Positions 1-7,395 of a DNA stretch of 8,990 nucleotides are shown here, piece by piece. The notes under the pieces were generated by a model. The model did not search any database. It saw nothing but the letters and a program-made list of their open reading frames with translations, and was not told where the DNA came from. Within the stretch, counting starts at the first letter, position 1. Every line of letters begins with the position of its first letter. The DNA is from Anaerolineae bacterium (GTDB lineage: Bacteria > Chloroflexota > Anaerolineae > DUEN01): positions 1-8,990 of the forward strand of contig JAGHDS010000112.1 in the NCBI GenBank assembly GCA_021159845.1. The letters run 5' to 3'. A program made the translations under genes and the position numbers.

Positions 1-1680
1 AAACCCGCTGCCACGAGTCGATAACGTGAAAGATGAGATGTAGTCGGTGTAGGCATAGGGGGAGAGATCTATTTTATCAGGGACTCCGTCGCCATCGTTG
101 TCATCATCCCAGGGGTTAGGAATGCCATCGTTGTCCACGTCCCATTCAGGGGCGGTACCATAGGGCTTAGGCCACTCGTAGAGATCGTTCAGGCCGTCAT
201 TATTCGTGTCAGGCGAGATGGGGTCGCCATACCACATATGCCCGCTGCTCGCAGGCCACTCGATGCCATCCAACTCCACCTTATCGGGGATGCGATCGTA
301 GTCGGTATCCGAGCGGTAGGGGTCTGTACCCAGACAATTCTCATCGCGATCGCTGATGCCGTCGCCGTCGGTGTCAGTATTGGCCTTACCACTGCCGCAA
401 CGAAGCCCTGGGGTGGAAGCGGCAGCTAAGATGTGGGCGGGAGAGGTAGGCTTGGACGATGTGGAGCGTAGCGCGATGGATGAGGGGCGAAGGGGGTATG
501 TTGATTGCGCACTGCCTGTTGCTACTTGCTGGTGACTAGCAGCTGACGGTTGTGTGGCCGCCAGGGCGATGCGCTTATAAAAACGGGCCACGTTGAAGGT
601 GCGCAATACAGGTGCGGTCACGATGATCAGGCTAAGCGCCGGGGCGACGATGATATAGGCCCGCCGGTGGGTACGATGGGTGATGAGGGTGTAAGTGAGC
701 GTGAGCGGTAGAAGGAAGAGGAGGATGTCGGTCAAAGTGGTGGGAGCGACGGGAAGCAGGTGATGGATGACGGACGATAAGCTAAGTCCTTGCCGATCGT
801 CGGCTGTCCATCGTCCCTCTCCCATCCGAGCTCGCGCGGGGAAGTCATAGTCTATGATGATGTGTGCATGAGAATCGTAGAACTGGCTGGCCCCAGGCAT
901 CTCCAGATCTAATACCTGACGAGCGGGCAGGCCAGCTTTGTCGACCCATAGTTCCCCTGTGCCCGTAGCGCCCTCCGCTGATGTGGGTATGGTCACGTCC
1001 AGATCAGGTACCTGCGCGGCGCGGCGAAGCTCATCGGCGATCCTCTCGGTATAGATATGAGCGAGACGAGAGCCATCAATACGGTACGCGAAGCGCGTGG
1101 TGTCGTGTGTCTCAGCGGAGGCATCTGAAGGCAATCGGTGCACGTCGGTGGCAGCGGCGAGGAAGTGAAGGAAGTCAGAGGCCACAGTTGAAGGATCGAT
1201 GGGAAGGCTCTGCTCCACTCGTCGGCCGCCCTGGGTGACGGTTACGTGTATGCCGTCCTGTTCGATGAGCAAGGCGGGAGAGCGAGGATCGTCCAGGAGA
1301 TGTAGAGTGATATGACTGCGATCAGGCCCCAGTTGCTCGCCGTCCAGACGCAAAGTGAGGTGCAGGTCGGACCGGCCGATCATGGCGGAGCTTGGACGCG
1401 GAATCAGCGTCGTCTCGATATGCGCAATGAATCGGTAAGATCCCACATCACGCACGCGCGCCATAACCTGCGTCAGAGCATTCTCGGCGGATGGTGGTTG
1501 GGATAAGCGATCGGTATGGAAATGGGCGATGATTGCGCTTACTGCGTGGCCGACGCTTATCGGATGTTGTGAAGGTGCAGCGTGCGCGATCAGCGTGGGC
1601 GAAAGGGAGAGAACCCCGAAGAGTAGGAGACTTACCAGCAGAGCCGCTATAAAGCGTAGGAAGGATTGTCTTGATCTCAT
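1..1680 (-). CDS. Exported membrane protein with LppX/LolA-like domain and TSP3-like calcium-binding repeats (partial, 3' end off window)
   Basis: The frame is open without a stop from ATG 1680 to the left edge (560 codons). Seen in translation: a signal peptide (basic MRSRQ start, hydrophobic core, AHA at residues 32-34). A soluble region of about residues 60-290 with alternating beta-like segments includes GELWVDKAGLPARQVL at 242-257, typical of LppX/LolA-like lipoprotein-fold domains. Two hydrophobic helices (about 313-333 and 341-359) flank the basic loop THRTHRR. From about residue 434 there are Asp-rich repeats: DTDGDGISD (436-444), DTDYDRIPD (458-466), DTNNDGLND (491-499), DVDNDGIPN (514-522) and DDDNDGDGVPD (525-535). 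These resemble thrombospondin type 3 calcium-binding loops. C428 and C449 could pair. By the positive-inside rule both the beta domain and the calcium repeats would be extracellular. ATG 1680 is chosen because the signal peptide follows it and no ATG lies between it and the upstream in-frame stop near 1912. The function is unknown; a calcium-stabilised surface or adhesion protein is an inference. Confidence 0.85.
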   Translation of the reverse strand, partial: MRSRQSFLRFIAALLVSLLLFGVLSLSPTLIAHAAPSQHPISVGHAVSAIIAHFHTDRLSQPPSAENALTQVMARVRDVGSYRFIAHIETTLIPRPSSAMIGRSDLHLTLRLDGEQLGPDRSHITLHLLDDPRSPALLIEQDGIHVTVTQGGRRVEQSLPIDPSTVASDFLHFLAAATDVHRLPSDASAETHDTTRFAYRIDGSRLAHIYTERIADELRRAAQVPDLDVTIPTSAEGATGTGELWVDKAGLPARQVLDLEMPGASQFYDSHAHIIIDYDFPARARMGEGRWTADDRQGLSLSSVIHHLLPVAPTTLTDILLFLLPLTLTYTLITHRTHRRAYIIVAPALSLIIVTAPVLRTFNVARFYKRIALAATQPSAASHQQVATGSAQSTYPLRPSSIALRSTSSKPTSPAHILAAASTPGLRCGSGKANTDTDGDGISDRDENCLGTDPYRSDTDYDRIPDKVELDGIEWPASSGHMWYGDPISPDTNNDGLNDLYEWPKPYGTAPEWDVDNDGIPNPWDDDNDGDGVPDKIDLSPYAYTDYISSFTLSTRGSGF

Positions 1681-2102
1681 GGTCTTCCCTGCTTGTCCAG
1701 AGATGTATGCCCCCGTATCCCAGAGACGGGGAGACTCGCGTCGGCTAGAACTCTTTGTGCCCTGCCGACATGGTTGCCATTTGGTGGTTGCGTATAGGCG
1801 CGTCGAGAAGGGGCATTCATACGCCTCGGCTACGCCTGGCCCCAGACTATGATATGTGAATGCCCATCGCAGTGGTTCCTCTTGGACGATTAGGAGAATA
1901 GATTTTCATGCTCAAGGGTTGCCACCTGGCATCTCATGAACATCTGGGACGGTGTCATCGCCAAACGCGCCTGCACGCATTGATTGGGAGATCAGGAGCA
2001 GTCTAGGCGCCTACCTGAGTGAGGTATTCTGGCTGAGCAGTTGCCCAACTAGCGATGGGCTGGGTGAATCACTGATCGGCACAAGAGGGTGCGTGTGATC
2101 AC
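1681..2102 (-). other. Long structured leader (5' UTR) of the surface-protein gene, no family recognised
   Basis: This stretch of about 420 nt between the predicted promoter and ATG 1680 has no convincing gene. It holds several inverted repeats: GCCCA/TGGGC (2043-2047 with 2056-2060), a 10-bp palindrome TAGGCGCCTA (2004-2013), TACCT/AGGTA (2012-2016 with 2022-2026), a 9-bp perfect pair GGGCATTCA/TGAATGCCC (1811-1819 with 1857-1865), GTCGGC/GCCGAC (1740-1745 with 1764-1769) and CCCCGT/ACGGGG (1711-1716 with 1726-1731). Inside the 9-bp stem, tacgcct is repeated directly at 1820-1826 and 1831-1837. Two very short minus-strand frames (1980-1912 and 1909-1847, about 20 residues each) lack ribosome sites and are not called. 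I compared it by eye with c-di-GMP, TPP, SAM, cobalamin and glycine riboswitch cores and found no match. Hairpins of 5-6 bp can occur by chance; the 9-bp stem is the strongest element. Confidence 0.35.
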
Positions 2103-2108
2103 TCTTAT

Positions 2109-2137
2109 ATTTTAGCACGAATTTCCCGGGCTGTCTA
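2109..2137 (-). promoter_or_regulatory. Predicted sigma-70-type promoter for the minus-strand surface-protein gene
   Basis: Read on the minus strand, TAGACA (2137-2132) is a 5/6 match to the -35 consensus. It is followed after exactly 17 bp by TAAAAT (2114-2109), a 5/6 match to the -10. A TG one base upstream of the -10 makes it an extended -10. Transcription would start near 2102, about 420 nt before ATG 1680. No other gene lies between, so this is the best candidate promoter for the surface-protein gene. Prediction only. Confidence 0.55.
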
Positions 2138-2364
2138 TCATTTTGTGCGGTGATCAAGGCTTTTCAAAAGTCCAACGGGGAACTCCTCCATCCGCATCAA
2201 ACCAGGGCTACAGCCAGGTGGCTAGCCCCACGTTACCTGTACATATCTTGCTAATCCCGACGACGTTAGAAGGTCAAGCCCTGAGGTCACAGTGAACGGT
2301 CCCTATGAGTGGCGCAGCTAACTTCTCTTGCCCTAACGGCGGACACCCTCCGCCCTGCGCGACG
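2138..2364. other. Intergenic stretch between the two divergent promoters; only hairpins seen
   Basis: No gene is supported here. A frame open from ATG 2305 runs into uvrB, but it crosses the uvrB promoter and lacks UvrB-like sequence. Two inverted repeats are visible. A nested hairpin at 2205-2228 has GGGCTA pairing with TAGCCC around an inner GCC-AGGT-GGC. A perfect 6-bp stem at 2338-2354 has GGCGGA, a 5-nt loop, then TCCGCC. Neither is followed by a T-run, so neither is called a terminator. Confidence 0.4.
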
Positions 2365-2393
2365 TGGACAAATCCAGGAAAAAGCATTATAAT
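2365..2393 (+). promoter_or_regulatory. Predicted sigma-70-type promoter of uvrB
   Basis: TGGACA at 2365-2370 is a 5/6 match to the -35 box. After exactly 17 bp comes a perfect TATAAT at 2388-2393. Transcription would begin near 2400, about 34 nt before the uvrB start at 2434. It lies inside the longer frame that opens at 2305, which argues that the ATG at 2305 is not the uvrB start. Confidence 0.75.
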
Positions 2394-2401
2394 GAGAGTG
2401 T

Positions 2402-2415
2402 CGAACTTCTGTTCT
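2402..2415 (+). promoter_or_regulatory. LexA (SOS) operator of the GAAC-N4-GTTC type, upstream of uvrB
   Basis: CGAACTTCTGTTCT contains the perfect dyad GAAC (2403-2406) and GTTC (2411-2414) with a 4-nt spacer. This is the known core of Bacillus and mycobacterial LexA boxes (CGAAC-N4-GTTCG), here 9 of the 10 outer bases. It begins 8 bp after the -10 box, covering the predicted start of transcription, so bound LexA would block initiation. uvrB is a classic LexA-regulon gene, which strengthens the call. That this organism's LexA reads this motif is inferred. Confidence 0.7.
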
Positions 2416-2433
2416 GGTCAGGGGGCGGTAAGG

Positions 2434-4512
<2,079 letters not shown>

Positions 4513-4528
4513 GGGTGGTCAAGGATGG

Positions 4529-4547
4529 CGAGGTCTCTGGGACCTTG
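4529..4547 (+). other. Small hairpin between uvrB and the DUF433 gene
   Basis: CGAGGTC (4529-4535) pairs with GACCTTG (4541-4547) over a 5-nt loop, with one G-T wobble, 16 nt after the uvrB stop. There is no T-run behind it, so it is not a standard intrinsic terminator. It could attenuate transcription or protect the uvrB 3' end. Weak evidence. Confidence 0.25.
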
Positions 4548-4575
4548 GGAGCATGTATCAGCGAGGATGTAGAAA

Positions 4576-4803
4576 ATGGATTGGCGAGAATACATTACGA
4601 CGGATCCGGCGATCTGCCATGGGAAAGCCTGTATCAAAGGTACACGCATTCCCGTCTCTGTCGTCCTGGATAACCTGGCGGCGGGGTTGACCTACGAGGA
4701 AATCATGCAAAGCTATCCTGCTCTCACGCGGGAGGCTATCCAGGCGGCCATTGCCTACGCGGCCGATCTGGCTAATGAGCGCATTGTCGCTTTGCCCACA
4801 TAG
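4576..4803 (+). CDS. DUF433 family antitoxin
   Basis: A 75-residue protein of the DUF433 (VapB-like) family. These are small helix-turn-helix-like proteins that usually sit directly before a DUF5615 PIN-like gene and are predicted to neutralise it and repress their own operon. Recognisable pieces are the N-terminal ITTDPAICHGKACIKGTRIP (7-26), with its conserved H-G-K and K-G-T-R-I-P core, and the helical stretch LTYEEIMQSYPALTREAIQAAI. Length is normal for the family. A GAGG at 4562-4565 sits 10 nt upstream of the ATG. The gene follows uvrB by 63 bp with no obvious promoter of its own, and its stop is 4 nt before the start of the toxin gene. It appears intact. The exact binding partner and DNA target are inferred from family context. 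Confidence 0.88.
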   Translation: MDWREYITTDPAICHGKACIKGTRIPVSVVLDNLAAGLTYEEIMQSYPALTREAIQAAIAYAADLANERIVALPT

Positions 4804-4807
4804 AGAT

Positions 4808-5221
4808 ATGGTTGCTAATCTCCGTTTCAAAGTAGATGAGAATCTACCCAGCGAGGTCGCAGAGCATTTACGACGAGCGGGATATGATGCGGAGACTGTG
4901 TTGACTGAGCATCTAGGTGGCTCGTCCGATATGGCGATCGCTGCCATTTGCCAACGTGAGGCACGTACATTGATTACGTTGGATACCGGTTTTACTGATA
5001 TTCGGACTTATCCACCTGATCAGTACGCAGGTTTGATCGTGCTTCGTCTGAAGCGCCAGGACAAACGTCATGTATTGGCCATTGTCGCTCGTCTGGCGAC
5101 CAAGTTATCTGAAGAATCGCTTGTAGAGAACGCATCAGAATCCGAGGGTAGCGAGGAGATATATCGTGTCGGATCGTTCTTATCGAGAGTATCAAGATGT
5201 TATCGCCCAGATGGCGAGTGA
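4808..5221 (+). CDS. DUF5615 PIN-like toxin with a frameshifted C-terminus
   Basis: The DUF5615 family consists of PIN-like proteins predicted to be ribonucleases, partners of DUF433 antitoxins. Seen: FKVDENLPSEVAEHLRRAGYD at 7-27 (acidic D10, E11), LGGSSD at 36-41, TLITLDTGFTDIRTYPP at 54-70 (D59, D64) and GLIVLRLKRQD at 75-85. So the N-terminal 115 residues or so look normal. After EESL (about 102-105) the family usually continues with a short strand and then a basic tail like VEEHRIRIR, then stops. Here the reading frame instead gives VENASESEGSEE and an unrelated tail to 5221. The expected tail is present in another frame: codons from 5122 read CRERIRIRG and stop with TAG at 5149-5151. 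The present gene therefore overlaps the next one by 56 bp. Start ATG 4808 is chosen because DENLP lies close to the family N-terminus; the in-frame ATG at 4751 would add 19 residues read from inside the antitoxin gene. Activity is uncertain. Confidence 0.8.
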   Translation: MVANLRFKVDENLPSEVAEHLRRAGYDAETVLTEHLGGSSDMAIAAICQREARTLITLDTGFTDIRTYPPDQYAGLIVLRLKRQDKRHVLAIVARLATKLSEESLVENASESEGSEEIYRVGSFLSRVSRCYRPDGE

Positions 5222-5957
5222 CGAGGGGGTTCGTCGGGCATCCGAGGGTGTCCGTAACAGCGATCGATTCCGATGGGATGCGGAGAAGCGGCACTGGCTG
5301 GCCACTCCATGCCCAGGATGCACGGTGATCACGCCGCCATTCCTGGAGGAGACGGCTAACGTGACTACCTATGCCCGGCTGGGGGATATCCAGCAGGCGC
5401 TTGTGCAAGGGGCTGGGGCAACGGTCCTGGCGCCTGTGCCTGTCTCCAGCTTCCATCTGACAGTAGCCGACCTGGTCTGGGGCGACACCTATCTTCGGCA
5501 GGAGGACTCGCCCGGCTATGAGGGAAGGCTGGCCGCGGCGGTTGCCGATGTCTTTCAGCAGAACGAGCGTCTGGCAGGGAAATCGATCTCGGTCCTCCTG
5601 CGCGGCGTCACCGCGTTCGTATCGGGCATCGTGGCCATCGTCGATTTTCCGGACGAGGTGGATTATGTCCGGCTATGTGCCCTGCGCGCCGCGATCTATG
5701 AGGATAAACGGCTGCAGGCGTTGGGTGTGTATCCAACGGGGCCGTTCACCGGCCACATCACCCTGGCATACGTAAGTGGCCTGGAGGGCAGGGAGGATCG
5801 GGAGCGGCTGGCGGATACCCTGATCGCGCTGAATCGGGAGTACTTCGAGCAGCCGATTCCCTTCTCCCTTGCCCGCGCGGAGTTCCGTCGATTTGCCGAT
5901 ATGGCTGCGTATCCGAGAGACCCAGGTTGGCCAGTCTTCCATTTCGCCGCAGGGTAG
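5166..5957 (+). CDS. 2H phosphoesterase superfamily protein (DUF1868-like)
   Basis: 263 residues. The two signature motifs of the 2H phosphoesterase fold are present: SFHLTVADL with H97 and T99, and GHITLAYV with H197 and T199. In this superfamily the paired H-x-T motifs form the active site and act on 2',3'-cyclic or 2'-5' linked nucleotide phosphates. The preceding PGCTVITPPF and PVSSFHLTV resemble the DUF1868 (mlr3352-like) branch. The start is GTG at 5166 because a good AGGAG (5154-5158) lies 7 nt upstream; the first residues are MSDRSYREYQD. Residues 1-45 are a charged extension before the domain. The gene lies between a DUF433/DUF5615 module and an MNT/HEPN module on the same strand, with a 17-bp gap to the next gene. 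The substrate is unknown; a role in RNA end processing or in removing nucleotide modifications is inference. Confidence 0.8.
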   Translation: MSDRSYREYQDVIAQMASDEGVRRASEGVRNSDRFRWDAEKRHWLATPCPGCTVITPPFLEETANVTTYARLGDIQQALVQGAGATVLAPVPVSSFHLTVADLVWGDTYLRQEDSPGYEGRLAAAVADVFQQNERLAGKSISVLLRGVTAFVSGIVAIVDFPDEVDYVRLCALRAAIYEDKRLQALGVYPTGPFTGHITLAYVSGLEGREDRERLADTLIALNREYFEQPIPFSLARAEFRRFADMAAYPRDPGWPVFHFAAG

Positions 5958-5974
5958 GCTTATTCAGGAGTGCT

Positions 5975-6355
5975 ATGCCCACAGCTTTGGACCTGACGCC
6001 AGAGGAGATAGAAGCATATCGAGAGGCGGCTCGGCGTCGTTGGGAGCGTGAGCGGCAGGCTCTGGCGCGCCGACGGGAACGGGCCTGGGAAGCCGCGCGA
6101 CGAGCTGCACGATTGTTGAGGGAGCGTTTTGGGGCGGGTCGAGTTGTGGTGTTTGGCTCGTTGGTTCGAGAGGAATGTTTCACTCCGTGGTCGGACGTGG
6201 ATATTGCAGCGTGGGGGATTCGTCCTGAGGACACGTTTAGAGCTATCGGGGCCGTCTTGGACGTCGATGACGAAATTGAGGTGAACCTCGTGGATATGGG
6301 TGCCTGCCCAGAATGGCTGCAGCCCGTGATAGAGCGAGAGGGGGTGGATCTGTGA
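5975..6355 (+). CDS. MNT-domain nucleotidyltransferase (MntA-like antitoxin)
   Basis: 126 residues. A long arginine-rich helix (about 10-52) precedes a minimal nucleotidyltransferase domain. That domain has VVVFGSLVREECFTPWSDVDIAAWG, with G61-S62 and the metal-binding pair D74/D76, followed by EIEVNLVDMG (100-109) and a C-terminal VIEREGVDL. In known MntA-HepT systems such proteins are antitoxins that AMPylate the HEPN toxin. The third acidic residue of the family usually lies in a VDLVD-like strand; here it reads VNLVD, with N104 where Asp is common. ATG 5975 is chosen because AGGAG (5966-5970) is just upstream and the helix starts from it; the in-frame ATG at 5927 would run back into the previous gene. 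The stop TGA overlaps the GTG start of the HepT remnant as GTGA, the usual layout of this pair. Confidence 0.85.
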   Translation: MPTALDLTPEEIEAYREAARRRWERERQALARRRERAWEAARRAARLLRERFGAGRVVVFGSLVREECFTPWSDVDIAAWGIRPEDTFRAIGAVLDVDDEIEVNLVDMGACPEWLQPVIEREGVDL

Positions 6356-6558
6356 ACGGGCGTTACGGGCGTTACATGGTTGTGGCTGGGCGTATCCGGC
6401 AGGAGTTAACCAACCTGGACTACGTTGTGGCCCGCGCGCAGCGAGCAATGACAGCTGTACGGCAACGTCTTGAGAAGCAGGATCTCTCCGCGGATTCCAT
6501 TGCGTTGAACCTGCATGACTTTTATCATCTACACGGTACGGGAGGAAGGCATGTCTGA
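6352..6558 (+). pseudogene. HepT-like HEPN toxin, truncated after about 58 residues
   Basis: The frame starts at GTG 6352, overlapping the MNT stop by 4 nt, with an AGGGGG ribosome site (6339-6344). It gives MNGRYGRYMVVAGRIRQEL, then NLDYVVARAQRA and DSIALNLHDFY (48-58). This is the normal first third of a HepT protein associated with MNT antitoxins. Family members are about 130-150 residues, continue after LHDFY with a helix bearing an ERIFE-like motif, and carry the catalytic R-x4-6-H motif in the C-terminal half. Here the sequence turns into HLHGTGGRHV and stops at 6558, inside the start of the next gene. No R-x4-6-H is left, and the downstream sequence is the isomerase, so the toxin is almost certainly inactive. 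A shorter start at ATG 6376 is possible, but the GTGA overlap favours 6352. Confidence 0.78.
6358..6375 (+). repeat. Perfect 9-bp tandem duplication at the start of the HepT remnant
   Basis: GGGCGTTAC occurs twice back to back (6358-6366 and 6367-6375), encoding G-R-Y twice in frame, just before M9 of the HepT remnant. It looks like recent slippage. Confidence 0.7.
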
Positions 6559-7309
6559 CATCCCCATTGCTCTGCAGATGTACACGGTTCGTGATGTGGC
6601 GGCGAAGGACTTCATCGGCGCTCTACGGCAGGTGGCGGAGATCGGCTACGCGGGCGTCGAGCTGGCGGGCACCTTTGGGCTGCCCGCGACCGAGCTCAAG
6701 GCCGCCCTGGATGATCTCGGCCTGAAAGTGGCGGGCAGCCACGTCGCTCTGGCTGAGCTGGAAAGCAATCTCCCTGACGTCATCGAGTACAACCGGGTGT
6801 TGAACAACCCGTATATCGTCCTACCCGCCATTCCGCAAGAGCGACGACAGACCCTGGATGATTGGCGTGGCCTGGCCACGGTCCTTAATCGAATCGGGCG
6901 GGAGATCAAACTGGCAGGTATGCAGTTCTGCTATCACAACCATGCCGTTGAGTTCGAGATTTTCGATGGGAAGTTCGCACTGGAGTGGCTGTACGAGCTG
7001 ACGGATCCTGATCTGGTCAAGGCGGAGATTGACACGTATTGGGTTCAGTACGCCGGGCAGGATCCGGCCGAATATCTGCGCAAGTACGCCGACCGTATGG
7101 CTTTAGTGCACTTGAAGGATATGGAACCTGGCGAGGAGCGGTTCTTCGCCGAGGTCGGCGAGGGCGTCATGAACTGGGAGCCGGTCTTCCGGGCGTCCGA
7201 GGAGGCTGGCGTTCAGTGGTACATCGTCGAGCAGGATCGCTGTCGACGGCCTTCAATGGAGAGCGCTCGGATCAGTTTCGAGAACTTGAAGCGGATGGGG
7301 AGGGTTTAA
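6551..7309 (+). CDS. Sugar phosphate isomerase/epimerase (xylose isomerase-like TIM barrel)
   Basis: 252 residues, complete. It belongs to the AP endonuclease family 2 / xylose isomerase-like TIM barrels, metal-dependent sugar isomerases or epimerases. Seen: IALQMYTVRDVAAKDF (6-21), the common N-terminus of this subfamily; GYAGVEL with E37; KVAGSHVAL on a barrel strand; CYHNHAVEFE (127-136); AEIDTYWV with E159 and D161; VHLKDM with H187; and YIVEQD with E227. D161, H187 and E227 are likely metal ligands, by analogy with tagatose 3-epimerase-type enzymes. The start ATG 6551 has GGAGGA (6541-6546) immediately upstream, and the in-frame ATG at 6515 would read from the HepT remnant. The gene overlaps the remnant by 8 bp and lies 86 bp before gyrA. 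The substrate cannot be told from sequence; no sugar transporter or kinase is nearby. Confidence 0.9.
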   Translation: MSDIPIALQMYTVRDVAAKDFIGALRQVAEIGYAGVELAGTFGLPATELKAALDDLGLKVAGSHVALAELESNLPDVIEYNRVLNNPYIVLPAIPQERRQTLDDWRGLATVLNRIGREIKLAGMQFCYHNHAVEFEIFDGKFALEWLYELTDPDLVKAEIDTYWVQYAGQDPAEYLRKYADRMALVHLKDMEPGEERFFAEVGEGVMNWEPVFRASEEAGVQWYIVEQDRCRRPSMESARISFENLKRMGRV

Positions 7310-7395
7310 GGCGCCTCGGGGTGTGAGACTCATGGGATGCCATCGGCTACGTCCAGCTCGGAGGCCGTCGCCCACGATTGTGCGAGGATAGGAGC

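Noticed and set aside
1529..1852. A 107-codon plus-strand frame
   Set aside because: It is antisense to the signal peptide and start of the minus-strand surface-protein gene, and no domain is recognisable.
1740..1865. A c-di-GMP, SAM or cobalamin riboswitch in the minus-strand leader
   Set aside because: Short look-alikes such as GGCAACC occur, but the ordered conserved cores of these classes are not present by eye, so it is left as an unassigned structured leader.
2205..2354. Intrinsic terminators at the 2205-2228 and 2338-2354 hairpins
   Set aside because: Neither hairpin is followed by a T-run on either strand, and no gene ends nearby.
2305..2433. N-terminal extension of UvrB from ATG 2305
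   Set aside because: It crosses the predicted promoter and LexA box, and encodes residues unlike any UvrB N-terminus; MPKFQVVSEF at 2434 fits the family.
4751..4807. Upstream ATG for the DUF5615 gene
   Set aside because: The extra 19 residues are read out of frame from the antitoxin gene, and the DENLP motif belongs near the N-terminus.
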